Made by a program: the position numbers and the translations under genes. A stretch of DNA of 13,568 nt, taken from the NCBI GenBank assembly GCA_002699335.1, contig PACG01000129.1:7694-21261 (forward strand), written 5' to 3'. The notes below the pieces were generated by a model, which searched no databases, was not told the DNA's origin, and saw only the letters and a list, made by a program, of their open reading frames with translations. This DNA is from Candidatus Poribacteria bacterium (GTDB lineage Bacteria; Poribacteria; WGA-4E; UBA9662). Shown here piece after piece: positions 6,757 through 13,568 of this stretch; position 1 is the stretch's first letter; each line of letters starts with the position of its first letter.

Positions 6757-8014
6757 TGCCCATGGTCCAGGAGTTAAGATAAGTTTCTTGTTCCTCAGTT
6801 AATTGGTCAATTTCCACACCAAATGCTTTCAATTTTAAGCTGGCAATGGTTTGGTCGATATCTTGTGGAACACCATAAACTTGATTCTCCATCTTTTGGT
6901 GTCGCTGAATAATGTGTTCAGCGGAGAGTGCTTGGTTCGCAAAGCTCATATCCATCACGCTGGCGGGATGACCTTCCGCTGCCGCTAAGTTAATCAGTCG
7001 CCCTTGGCCTAGTAAATAAACTTTGCGGTCATCTTTCAAAGTGTACTCTTCCACGAATTCACGAATGGTCGTTTGCTTTTGACTCAAATTTTCGAGAGCC
7101 GGAATGTCGATTTCAACATTGAAGTGACCGGAGTTAGCAACGATACACCCGTCTTTCATGACTTCAAAGTGTTCACCTCGTATCACGTGAATGTTTCCAG
7201 TCACTGTGCAGATGACCTCAGCTTCTTTAACCGCTTCTATCATTGGCATTACACGAAATCCATCCATGATGGCTTCCAAGGCAGTAAGCGGATTAACCTC
7301 TGTTACGATCACCTCAGCACCAAGTCCTCGCGCACGATTTGCCAGACCTCTGGAACACCAACCATATCCGGCAACGACAAAAGTTGATCCTGCCATTAGC
7401 AGATTGGTAGCACGGATAATTCCATCCAGAGTACTTTGCCCTGTACCGTAGCGGTTGTCAAAAAGGTGTTTTGTTTGGGCATCGTTGACAGCCACAATCG
7501 GGAATTTCAGAACTCCTTCAGCTGCCATGCTTTTCAGTCGAATAACGCCAGTAGTGGTTTCTTCCGTGCCAGCAAGTACCCCATCGACAATTGAGGTTTC
7601 GACTTCACCGCTATGCAGCTTAGAAACCAGGTCTGCACCATCGTCCATGGTAATGGTAGGTTGAAAATTGATGGCGGCGTCGATATGCCGGTAGTATGTC
7701 TCTGTGTCTTCGCCTTTAATAGCAAAAACAGGGATCTGGTAATCGACGACTAGAGAGGCCGCCACATCGTCTTGTGTACTGAGTGGATTAGAAGCACATA
7801 AAACTGCTTCTGCGCCACCTGCTTTCAGTGTCCGCATTAAATTAGCAGTTTCAGTAGTAACATGCAGGCAAGCTGCGATACGTACACCCGTTAGCGGTTT
7901 CTCAACTTCAAAGCGCTCACGTATTTGACTCAGAACCGGCATAAACCGGTCCGCCCAGTAGATTCGTTGTTTCCCAACCTCAGCTAAGGCTGGATCTTGA
8001 ATGTCGTAATTCAT
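6752..8014 (-). CDS. ahcY: S-adenosylhomocysteinase (SAH hydrolase)
   Basis: This 420-residue enzyme hydrolyses S-adenosylhomocysteine reversibly to adenosine and homocysteine, relieving product inhibition of methyltransferases. Seen in the sequence are [13 protein letters not shown] at 48-60 with His51, the acid pair D124-D125, the GTEETTTG substrate loop at 149-156, KFPIVAVND at 170-178, the NAD-binding GYGWCSRG at 216-223 within a Rossmann segment, and [10 protein letters not shown] at 294-303. The length and the ending [12 protein letters not shown] match the short form seen in archaea, Thermotoga and many bacteria. The proteobacterial insert and its lysine-tyrosine tail are missing. The ATG at 8014 is well placed but lacks a Shine-Dalgarno sequence, since a repeat tract sits just upstream. 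It lies 176 bases downstream of metK in the same direction. The stop codon overlaps another repeat tract. Confidence 0.97.
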   Translation of the reverse strand: MNYDIQDPALAEVGKQRIYWADRFMPVLSQIRERFEVEKPLTGVRIAACLHVTTETANLMRTLKAGGAEAVLCASNPLSTQDDVAASLVVDYQIPVFAIKGEDTETYYRHIDAAINFQPTITMDDGADLVSKLHSGEVETSIVDGVLAGTEETTTGVIRLKSMAAEGVLKFPIVAVNDAQTKHLFDNRYGTGQSTLDGIIRATNLLMAGSTFVVAGYGWCSRGLANRARGLGAEVIVTEVNPLTALEAIMDGFRVMPMIEAVKEAEVICTVTGNIHVIRGEHFEVMKDGCIVANSGHFNVEIDIPALENLSQKQTTIREFVEEYTLKDDRKVYLLGQGRLINLAAAEGHPASVMDMSFANQALSAEHIIQRHQKMENQVYGVPQDIDQTIASLKLKAFGVEIDQLTEEQETYLNSWTMGT

Positions 8015-8015
8015 T

Positions 8016-8066
8016 GTTTAAATAGTGAATAGCGAATATAGGAATGATGAATTCTTAATTCTTATT
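8016..8066. repeat. Long repeat tract upstream of ahcY (copy 1)
   Basis: It begins GTTTAAATAGTGAAT and continues with seven-base-spaced TGAAT/CGAAT units before ending in tandem AATTCTT units. The first 15 bases match the copy at 8146-8160 at 14 positions. It directly abuts the ahcY start codon and leaves no Shine-Dalgarno sequence. Confidence 0.7.
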
Positions 8067-8095
8067 GCTCCCGTTTGATTGTGTTTGTTTTTACC

Positions 8096-8146
8096 CGGAT
8101 GATCAAACTTCAGTCGGCCCTAGCTTGCCGAACCTCATCGTATCCG
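8096..8146 (-). other. Potentially structured element in the metK-ahcY spacer
   Basis: On the - strand this 51-base stretch opens with CGGAT and closes with its complement ATCCG. Inside, TCGGC (8131-8127) and GCCGA (8118-8114) can form a five-base stem with an eight-base loop. It lies in the ahcY leader between two repeat tracts. A SAH or SAM sensor would make sense in this place, but I find no match to the consensus of known SAM or SAH riboswitches. It may also be chance pairing or gene debris. Confidence 0.3.
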
Positions 8147-8190
8147 TTTAGATAGTGAATGGTGAATTCCCAATTCTTAGTTCTTACTTC
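8146..8190. repeat. Long repeat tract downstream of metK (copy 2)
   Basis: It begins GTTTAGATAGTGAAT and then reads in seven-base units: GGTGAAT, TCCCAAT, TCTTAGT, TCTTACT. It ends at the metK stop codon. It is in the same orientation as copy 1, from which it is separated by 79 bases that include a potentially structured element. Confidence 0.7.
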
Positions 8191-9321
8191 TCACTTCAGT
8201 AGTCGATCAACGTAGTCGGTAAGTTCCCAGGTAAATCCCGGTTCTTCTCGACCGAAATGGCCGTAAGCCGCAGTGTTGCGGTAAATCGGTTTTCTTAGCT
8301 GTAATCGTTCGATGATGCCGCCCGGGGTAAGATCAAAATGTTGATTGACCAGCCCGGTTAGTTTCTGGTCTGAAACCAAGCCGGTACCAAACGTATCCAC
8401 CATTACCGAGGTTGGTTCAATTACGCCGATGGCATAAGAAAGCTGAACCTCACAACGGTCAGCCAAGCCAGCCGCCACAATGTTTTTGGCAACATGGCGA
8501 GCTGCGTAGGCGGCGCTTCGATCGACTTTGGTTGGATCTTTACCCGAGAATGCACCACCGCCGTGTCGTCCCATTCCGCCGTAGGTATCGGCGATAATTT
8601 TACGTCCCGTCAATCCAGTGTCACCTTGAGGACCGCCGGTTACAAACCGGCCTGTGGGGTTGATATGATAGATGATCTGTGGATGTCGCAAGTCTGTTGA
8701 AATTATCGGTTTGATGATCTCTTCAATAACAGCCTGACGAAGATCTGTAGTTTCGATTTCCGGATCGTGTTGAGTCGAAATCACAACGGCACGTACCATC
8801 GGCTGTCCCTCTCTATACTCGACCGTGACCTGGGACTTTCCGTCTGGTCGCAAAAAATCCAGGATTTTCTCTTTGCGAGCAGCAGCGAGTCGCCGAGTTA
8901 GCTTATGCGCTATCATAATCGGCATTGGCATCAGTTCTGGCGTTTCATTACAGGCGTAGCCAAACATCATGCCCTGATCACCGGCACCAAGTAGATCCAC
9001 ACCCATGGCGATGTCTGGTGATTGTTCATCAATCGAGGTTAGGACCGCAGAGCGATTGAAGTCAAATCCGTATTCCGCCTGAGTGTATCCAATCTCATTG
9101 GCCACCTGGCGGACAATGGCTGGAATATTGACGGTTGATTTGGTCGTAATCTCGCCAGAGACAAATGCTAGCCCAGTTGTCACCAGGGTTTCACAAGCAA
9201 CGCGAGCGGTTGGGTCACCACCGATAACAGCATCTAAAACCGAATCCGAAATCGCATCGGCCATCTTGTCTGGATGGCCTTCGGTAATTGACTCAGAGGT
9301 GAAAACAAAATCTGAATTCAA
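8191..9321 (-). CDS. metK: S-adenosylmethionine synthetase
   Basis: The 376-residue protein makes S-adenosylmethionine from methionine and ATP, releasing phosphate and diphosphate. Clear marks are [20 protein letters not shown] from residue 7 (His16 of GHPDK), signature 1 [11 protein letters not shown] at 112-122, the [20 protein letters not shown] stretch from 219, and signature 2 GGGAFSGKD at 254-262 with the following [11 protein letters not shown]. The length is slightly below the usual 384-400. Initiation is at TTG 9321-9319 with AGGAG seven bases before it. An ATG four bases upstream is out of frame. The coding end runs into a repeat tract that supplies part of the last codon and stop. 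It stands between rpsA and ahcY in one direction, consistent with a methyl-cycle operon. I see no recognisable SAM riboswitch in its leader. Confidence 0.97.
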   Translation of the reverse strand: MNSDFVFTSESITEGHPDKMADAISDSVLDAVIGGDPTARVACETLVTTGLAFVSGEITTKSTVNIPAIVRQVANEIGYTQAEYGFDFNRSAVLTSIDEQSPDIAMGVDLLGAGDQGMMFGYACNETPELMPMPIMIAHKLTRRLAAARKEKILDFLRPDGKSQVTVEYREGQPMVRAVVISTQHDPEIETTDLRQAVIEEIIKPIISTDLRHPQIIYHINPTGRFVTGGPQGDTGLTGRKIIADTYGGMGRHGGGAFSGKDPTKVDRSAAYAARHVAKNIVAAGLADRCEVQLSYAIGVIEPTSVMVDTFGTGLVSDQKLTGLVNQHFDLTPGGIIERLQLRKPIYRNTAAYGHFGREEPGFTWELTDYVDRLLK

Positions 9322-9328
9322 GCATAAG

Positions 9329-9333
9329 CTCCT
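9329..9333 (-). promoter_or_regulatory. Ribosome binding site fixing the TTG start of metK
   Basis: Read on the - strand this is AGGAG, seven bases before TTG 9321. A nearby ATG at 9325-9323 is out of frame, so the site selects TTG. Confidence 0.72.
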
Positions 9334-9427
9334 AACGACTAAAGTTGAGCAAACAGATCTACCCTCGACTCAATTGGGGTAATCATGGCTGATGTAAGGA
9401 AGTGGCGGACGAGATCTGCGACTTCAA

Positions 9428-9445
9428 GCCGGCCTTTGGTCCGGC
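9428..9445 (-). terminator. GC-rich hairpin after rpsA, possible weak terminator or attenuator
   Basis: On the - strand GCCGG-A-CC, loop AAA, GG-CCGGC forms a seven-pair stem with one bulged A, starting 18 bases after the rpsA stop. No run of T follows, so it is not a classical intrinsic terminator. It could act as an RNA-stabilising or processing hairpin between rpsA and metK. Confidence 0.4.
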
Positions 9446-9463
9446 ACGTACACCTGTCTAAAT

Positions 9464-11551
9464 CTATTCCTCTTCCTGCTCCTGAACTGTTTGGCCTAGT
9501 GTTTTTTTGAGCAGAGACCCAAAACTGGTCGGTTCGTTGGCGGCTGGGGTTTCCTGCACAGGTCTTGGGCGAGAGCGACGACGAACAGCCTGATACCGGC
9601 GTTCGGTTGTCCGTTCGGTTGTCCGTTCGGTTGTCTGGCTCCTCTCTGTCCTGTTTTCCTCTGCTTTGGCGCGACGGAGGCTCAGTCCAATTCGATGTTT
9701 CTCTGGAGTAATTTCGATTACTTTCAGATCTAATTGATCGCCAATGCTAACTACTTCAGCGGGATTATTAACCCGATAGTCCGCCAATTCCGAAATATGG
9801 ATCAGTCCTTCAATCCCTTCCTCTAACTTCACAAAAGCGCCAAAATCGGTCAAATTAACGACTTGACCTTGGACCGTTGTTCCTCGCTTATATTTAGCCG
9901 TGGTTTCTTGCCAGGGGTCAGGCGAAATGTGCTTGATACTGAGGGAGATTCTTTGCTCACCAGCATCGATGTCTCGCACAACTACCTCGACTTCTTCGTC
10001 TTCTTTCAAGATCTGGCCTGGAACAACGTTTCGTTCTGTCCATGAAAAATCAGAAGTATGTACCAAACCATCAATTCCAGGTTCGATTTCGACAAAGGCA
10101 CCAAAGTTAGTCAAATTCTTGACCACGCCAGTCAAATGAGTGCCGCTTGGATATTTGGCCTCTAAGAGCTCCCATGGATTGGCCGATAATTGTTTTAAGC
10201 TCAAAGAGATGCGGCGTTCCTCTGTATCAATGGAAAGAACACGTGCTTCTACTATGTCTCCCTTATTCACGATTTTCGATGGTGCTACATTACGTTGCGT
10301 CCAAGACATCTCGGAGACGTGGATCAACCCTTCAATCCCTTCTGCGATTTCCATGAAGGCACCATAACTGACGATATTAACAATTGCCCCTTTAACGACG
10401 GTATCTACCGGATATTTCTCCGGAACGGCTGCCCAAGGATCACTGGTTTTTTGTTTCAAGCCGAGTGAGATTCGCTCGCTCTCTCGGTCGACATCGATGA
10501 CCAGGACCTCGACTTCATCACCAATCGCAAGCATTTCTGAAGGATGATTGACCTTCCCCCAAGACATGTCACTGCGGTGAAGTAGCCCATCGATACCATC
10601 CAGATCTATGAACACGCCAAAAGGGGCTATGCTTTTTACGACACCTGTAACAGGGCTGCCTTTTTCGATTTGCTCTAGCAAAGCCGATCTCTTACGATTA
10701 AGTTCTTCTTCTAGTAACAGACGGCGGGATAAGACAATGTTGTCTCGTCGTCTATTAAATTTGACAACTCGCATTTCCAAAGACTGGTCGATGTAATCGT
10801 CAAGGTTCGGTACGGCCCGCAATTCGATCTGTGAAGCAGGCAAAAATCCACGTAGTCCATCAACTTCAACGCTCATCCCACCTTTGACCCGGTCGGTGAC
10901 TGTTCCTGTTACGACAGACTGTTCGTTATAGGCTTTTGCAATACTGTCCCAAGCGCGATGGATATTAGCTTGAGATTTAGACAGCTCAACCTGACCATCG
11001 AGATTTTCTTTCCGGACAACATAGACTTCTATTTCATCACCCAGTGCAATTTGCAGATTCCCTTCGGCATCGGTGTCAAATTCTCTGGTGGGAATGATTC
11101 CTTCTGACTTGAACCCGATGTCAACTAAAACCTCATCACCATTGATACTCACAATTGTACCTGGAATAATTCGACCTTCAGAGACAGTCTCAAAAGAATG
11201 GTCTGTGGCGGATAAGAGGGCTTCCATGTCCATTTCGGCCATGTCCATGTTATCCTCGGCTGAAGACACATCGTCTGTTTCGGATCTCTTAGAATCAATT
11301 TCTTCTGCTGCCCCTGAGCCTTCAGAAGTTTCAGGCGCACTAGCAATTTCGACTTCAGCAGCTTCGCTCACATTAATTTCAGATGCTGACGCTAACGCAG
11401 CAGAATCGCTGTCCGATGGAGCGTCTTGCTCTGAAATAGTGTCTGGTGGTTCCGCAGAAACTGACGGTTGTGCCTGGTCGCCGGACTCTTTCACCTCAAC
11501 TTCTTCATTAGTTATTTCAGGACTGTTTTCTTGTTTCTGATCCTGGTTCAT
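9464..11551 (-). CDS. rpsA: 30S ribosomal protein S1
   Basis: This 695-residue protein has six S1 RNA-binding domains at about 124-192, 211-277, 298-365, 384-453, 470-538 and 557-626. The last four carry the classic pattern seen in FGAFVEIEPGIDGLVHTSDF. S1 binds mRNA on the small ribosomal subunit and helps initiation on messages with weak Shine-Dalgarno sequences. Two additions are unusual. Residues 1-120 are a very acidic, Ser/Ala/Glu-rich extension without visible domain, and the C-terminus has a TERTTERTTERR repeat followed by an arginine-rich stretch (RRYQAVRRRSRPRP) and a short acidic end. The usual E. coli protein has about 557 residues. The start has only a weak purine-rich stretch before it, as is known for rpsA in E. 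coli, where S1 controls its own translation. A nine-codon open frame ends by ATGA overlap at its start codon. Confidence 0.96.
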   Translation of the reverse strand: MNQDQKQENSPEITNEEVEVKESGDQAQPSVSAEPPDTISEQDAPSDSDSAALASASEINVSEAAEVEIASAPETSEGSGAAEEIDSKRSETDDVSSAEDNMDMAEMDMEALLSATDHSFETVSEGRIIPGTIVSINGDEVLVDIGFKSEGIIPTREFDTDAEGNLQIALGDEIEVYVVRKENLDGQVELSKSQANIHRAWDSIAKAYNEQSVVTGTVTDRVKGGMSVEVDGLRGFLPASQIELRAVPNLDDYIDQSLEMRVVKFNRRRDNIVLSRRLLLEEELNRKRSALLEQIEKGSPVTGVVKSIAPFGVFIDLDGIDGLLHRSDMSWGKVNHPSEMLAIGDEVEVLVIDVDRESERISLGLKQKTSDPWAAVPEKYPVDTVVKGAIVNIVSYGAFMEIAEGIEGLIHVSEMSWTQRNVAPSKIVNKGDIVEARVLSIDTEERRISLSLKQLSANPWELLEAKYPSGTHLTGVVKNLTNFGAFVEIEPGIDGLVHTSDFSWTERNVVPGQILKEDEEVEVVVRDIDAGEQRISLSIKHISPDPWQETTAKYKRGTTVQGQVVNLTDFGAFVKLEEGIEGLIHISELADYRVNNPAEVVSIGDQLDLKVIEITPEKHRIGLSLRRAKAEENRTERSQTTERTTERTTERRYQAVRRRSRPRPVQETPAANEPTSFGSLLKKTLGQTVQEQEEE
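9601..9636. repeat. Three tandem 12-base repeats inside rpsA
   Basis: GTTCGGTTGTCC occurs three times in tandem, the third ending in T instead of C. On the coding strand it encodes the TERT-type repeat at about residues 639-651 of S1, between the last S1 domain and the arginine-rich tail. Being a multiple of three, copy number can change without a frameshift. Confidence 0.9.
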
Positions 11552-11577
11552 TCAACTCTTTCTTTAGGTTCAGCCAT
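11548..11577 (-). other. Possible leader peptide overlapping the rpsA start
   Basis: ATG 11577-11575 opens a nine-codon frame (MAEPKERVE) whose TGA overlaps the rpsA ATG as ATGA, the arrangement typical of translational coupling. It has no Shine-Dalgarno sequence of its own within 20 bases. The overlap could be chance. Confidence 0.3.
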
Positions 11578-11673
11578 CAAAACAATAGTAAATATTCGTT
11601 TGACTAAGCCCGTACCTCCATTATGTATATCAGTGTGACTAAGCAGATCGCACCTGTCGTAAGCAAAATAGTT

Positions 11674-11702
11674 AGTATAGCACAGCTACAAATGAAGCGC
11701 AA
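11674..11702 (-). promoter_or_regulatory. Sigma-70-type promoter for rpsA
   Basis: On the - strand a -35 element TTGCGC (11702-11697) is followed after exactly 17 bases by the -10 element TATACT (11679-11674). A TGC before it gives an extended -10. Transcription would begin near 11667, giving a leader of about 115 bases before the rpsA start. Confidence 0.72.
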
Positions 11703-11961
11703 CCCCAATCCTTCTTTCCGGTACGACCTTAAACGACCTGTAACTGAACTGTTTTTCAATAAGTACTATCACAGATGCAGACTGGTGACTTGGCCTTATA
11801 GGATAACAGATCTGGCTTAATGAGAAAACGCTGAATACAAGAATTTGGTTGCGAATTAAGTCGAAAAAAGTCAAAAGTGTTTTTTCTTTTAGCCGATCTA
11901 TAATTCTGAGAACATAAAACGATGACTGCCATTCCATATCTACTCCATTCTAGAGAAATAC

Positions 11962-11970
11962 TGGTATAAT
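11962..11970 (+). promoter_or_regulatory. Extended -10 promoter for the M24 aminopeptidase gene
   Basis: TGGTATAAT combines a perfect TATAAT (11965-11970) with the TGn extension. No good -35 hexamer is seen at 16-18 bases upstream, as is common for extended -10 promoters. Start of transcription would fall near 11977, about 30 bases before the ATG. Confidence 0.68.
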
Positions 11971-12006
11971 TAAACATTTGTATCCGTACGTGGAAAGGAT
12001 AAAAAC

Positions 12007-13296
12007 ATGTATCGAGAAAACAGAGAGAGATTCATGCAACAAATTGGGAATGGGGTTGCTATCTTGCCCGCCCACCGATTAACGGTTAGATCCAATAACA
12101 TGCACCATAAGTTTCGTCAACAGAACAACTTTTACTACCTGACAGAATTTCCTGAGCCGGAGGCAGTCTGTATTATTGCGCCACAACATGAGACTTACCA
12201 GTTTGTACTATTTGTCCTACCCCGTGATCCAAAGGCTGAAACTTGGGATGGGACAAGGATCGGCGTACAAGGAGCTATTGACAATTTCGGAGCGGATATG
12301 GCCTTTCCAATTGACGAGTTTGACGACAAAATCGGCCAGTTTGTCGAGAACAGCAATCGGATCTACTATGCTTTGGGTGATTCAGCTTACGACACCAAAG
12401 TAATCGATTATATCAAACAGAATCGACGAAATCGTGCCACCCAGGGCACCGGGCCAAAAACGATTGTCGATCCAACTGACATTTTTTCGGAGATGCGGCT
12501 AATCAAGAACGAAGAAGAGGTTCGTCGAATTCGCCGTGCTACTGAAATTACGGTAGATGCACACATCGCGGCCATGAAATCGACCCATCCGGGAATGTAC
12601 GAGTACCAAGTTGAAGCGCTCGTCGACTCAGTTTTCCGTCGCACTGAAGGTGGATATGCTGGCTATAATTCGATTATCGCTAGTGGGCCTAACACAACTA
12701 TTCTTCACTATACCGACAATGATCGGTGGATTCAGGATGATGATCTCGTTCTGATTGATGCTGGCTGCGAACATCGAAACTACAACGGTGATGTCACCCG
12801 TACCTTCCCAGCTAATGGAAAATTTAGCCCAGTACAACGAGAGGTTTATCAGGTCGTACTAGAGGTACAAACAACCTTAATTGACCTAATTCAGCCTGAC
12901 ACGAGGATTGACATTCTGACCGATACGGCCATTGATCTCCTGACTGAAGGTATGATTCGGATTGGTCTACTGGAAGGAGAAAAAGAAAGATTAATCGAGG
13001 AGAAGGCTTATCGTAGGTTCTATATGCATGGGATTGGACACCCATTGGGTATGGATGTCCATGACATTTGCCGCATCAAAGACGGGAAAACTTTCCGGAG
13101 GTTCCAGCCCGGTATGATCACTACTGTTGAACCGGGAATTTACATCGCAGCTGATGCCAGAGGTGTTCCGCCTGAATACCGTGGCATCGGAGTTCGGATC
13201 GAGGATGATGTGCTGGTGACCACAGGTGGCTACGAAGTGTTGACGGCGGGTGTTCCCAAACAGATCGAGGATATTGAGGCACTGATGGCAGGCTAA
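12007..13296 (+). CDS. pepP: Xaa-Pro aminopeptidase (M24B metallopeptidase)
   Basis: The 429-residue protein has the AMP_N domain at about 1-140 (FRQQNNFYYLTEFPEPEAV, FVLFVLPRDPKAETWDG) followed by the pita-bread catalytic domain. All five expected dinuclear metal ligands are visible: D251 (LVLIDAG), D262 (NGDVTRTFP), H345 (HGIGHPLGMDVHD), E375 (TTVEPGIYI) and E399 (GVRIEDDVLV). His234 in ILHY fits the proton-relay position. Family members release an N-terminal residue preceding proline, in the cytoplasm. The length matches bacterial PepP. The start is supported by GGAAAGGA about six bases upstream and by an extended -10 promoter about 40 bases upstream. It is a single gene divergent from rpsA. 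Function beyond general peptide turnover cannot be deduced. Confidence 0.95.
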   Translation: MYRENRERFMQQIGNGVAILPAHRLTVRSNNMHHKFRQQNNFYYLTEFPEPEAVCIIAPQHETYQFVLFVLPRDPKAETWDGTRIGVQGAIDNFGADMAFPIDEFDDKIGQFVENSNRIYYALGDSAYDTKVIDYIKQNRRNRATQGTGPKTIVDPTDIFSEMRLIKNEEEVRRIRRATEITVDAHIAAMKSTHPGMYEYQVEALVDSVFRRTEGGYAGYNSIIASGPNTTILHYTDNDRWIQDDDLVLIDAGCEHRNYNGDVTRTFPANGKFSPVQREVYQVVLEVQTTLIDLIQPDTRIDILTDTAIDLLTEGMIRIGLLEGEKERLIEEKAYRRFYMHGIGHPLGMDVHDICRIKDGKTFRRFQPGMITTVEPGIYIAADARGVPPEYRGIGVRIEDDVLVTTGGYEVLTAGVPKQIEDIEALMAG

Positions 13297-13368
13297 GGAG
13301 AGGTTCCCAGCATAATACGCTAGATCTGGTTATTTACAGTTTCAGGCTGATCTGAGAGCGAAAAGGCA

Positions 13369-13382
13369 GATCTAATTAGATC
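13369..13382. repeat. 14-base perfect palindrome at the end of the transposase remnant
   Basis: GATCTAATTAGATC is its own reverse complement and spans the stop codon of the transposase remnant. It could belong to the end of the element, but no inverted repeat partner is inside the window. The bases from 13297 to 13368 show no gene or terminator. Confidence 0.6.
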
Positions 13383-13568
13383 GACATAGTGTAGTCACGA
13401 GTAGCCCATAAAAATATACACTCTGTATGAATGACGGCTAAAAAAGAGTCTGAATTTTTACCCTAACCTGTAGCGATTCCACGCCATCGTTTAAGATGCC
13501 AGAAAGCATTTTCGACTCTAGTCCGCATTTGGTATCAATCTTGGTTGTCATTTCTCTGATATTTTCTA
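13376..13568 (-). pseudogene. Remnant of an IS4/IS5-type DDE transposase, C-terminal end
   Basis: Read on the - strand from the right edge, one frame gives YQMRTRVENAFWHLK at 13534-13490. This fits exactly the Y-(2)-R-(3)-E-(6)-K signature around the third catalytic acid of IS4 and IS5-group transposases. It continues RWRGIATG and, after a stop, GKNSDSFLAVIHTECIFLWA, which resembles the conserved end of IS5-family enzymes. Two in-frame stops interrupt it: TGA at 13537-13535, just before the Tyr, and TAG at 13465-13463, where a Tyr codon is usual. The frame ends at TAA 13378-13376. The rest of the element lies beyond the window. It cannot encode a working enzyme as read, and the divergence suggests an old insertion. 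The family call is from motif recognition. Confidence 0.78.

Larger units (their letters stand above)
11552..12006. other. Divergent intergenic region between rpsA and the aminopeptidase gene
   Basis: These 455 bases hold the two promoters listed separately, the rpsA leader and about 260 bases between the promoters. The rpsA leader contains TGACTAAGC twice (11601-11609 and 11636-11644), read as GCUUAGUCA in the RNA, and a GGAGG (11619-11615) that is too far from the rpsA start to serve it. Between the promoters, A- and T-tracts at 11864-11869, 11873-11876, 11880-11885 and 11887-11890 could bend the DNA. I found no convincing gene or RNA gene here. Confidence 0.55.

Noticed and set aside
9322..9463. 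SAM riboswitch in the metK leader
   Set aside because: The leader has one GC-rich hairpin but none of the conserved core sequences or multi-stem layout of the known SAM classes.
11073..11540. 155-codon open frame on the + strand, opposite the start of rpsA
   Set aside because: It is the antisense of the Ser/Glu/Ala-rich S1 extension; low-complexity codons there keep the opposite strand open. It has no ribosome binding site or recognisable protein features.
11686..11977. Open frames of 73 and 83 codons on the - strand in the divergent intergenic region
   Set aside because: They overlap each other in different frames, run across the rpsA promoter region, lack ribosome binding sites, and their translations look unstructured.
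1..13568. tRNA genes, CRISPR arrays or phage attachment sites
   Set aside because: No cloverleaf-like sequence, regularly spaced identical repeats with unique spacers, or integrase-linked duplications were seen.

Overview
The window reads as chromosomal DNA from a free-living Gram-negative-type bacterium, probably an uncultured or deep-branching lineage. It holds 12 complete protein genes, the 3' end of a thirteenth, and a transposase remnant at the right edge. Evidence for the lineage type is an NtrC-type sigma-54 activator, bacterial microcompartment (BMC) shell pentamers, a short-form S-adenosylhomocysteinase without the long proteobacterial insert, and a six-domain ribosomal protein S1 with a long acidic N-terminal extension. 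I cannot name the phylum. Lineages such as Poribacteria, Latescibacteria or Planctomycetes-like groups fit the mixture but are only a guess. Base composition looks moderate and similar across genes.

Left half (1-5427, + strand) is one co-directional cluster. It starts with the C-terminus of a sensor histidine kinase, then an NtrC-like response regulator, two tandem EutN/CcmL-type BMC-P vertex proteins, a rhomboid intramembrane protease with an unusual long tail, a membrane-anchored protein with a probable discoidin-like domain, and a PLP-dependent class III aminotransferase starting at TTG. Tight spacing, including one overlap, suggests co-transcription. No hexameric shell protein (BMC-H) or aldehyde dehydrogenase lies inside the window. 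The cluster is therefore either one flank of a microcompartment locus or a satellite pentamer operon. It is the most interesting part of the window.

Right half (5462-11551, - strand, convergent with the first cluster) runs in transcription order S1 (rpsA), SAM synthetase (metK), S-adenosylhomocysteinase (ahcY), a small two-helix membrane protein, and a PfkB-family kinase. MetK makes SAM and AhcY hydrolyses the SAH left after methyl transfer. The PfkB kinase may phosphorylate the released adenosine, which would make this a methyl-cycle operon behind rpsA. The gaps between these genes carry a dispersed, roughly seven-base-periodic AT-rich repeat, which also occurs between the two BMC genes. Two copies flank a potentially structured 51-base element upstream of ahcY.

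From 11552 to 12006 lies a divergent intergenic region. It has a good promoter for rpsA on the - strand and an extended -10 promoter for an M24-family Xaa-Pro aminopeptidase (12007-13296) on the + strand. The last 193 bases carry the C-terminus of a decayed IS4/IS5-type transposase on the - strand, recognised by an exact Y-R-E-K signature interrupted by two in-frame stops.
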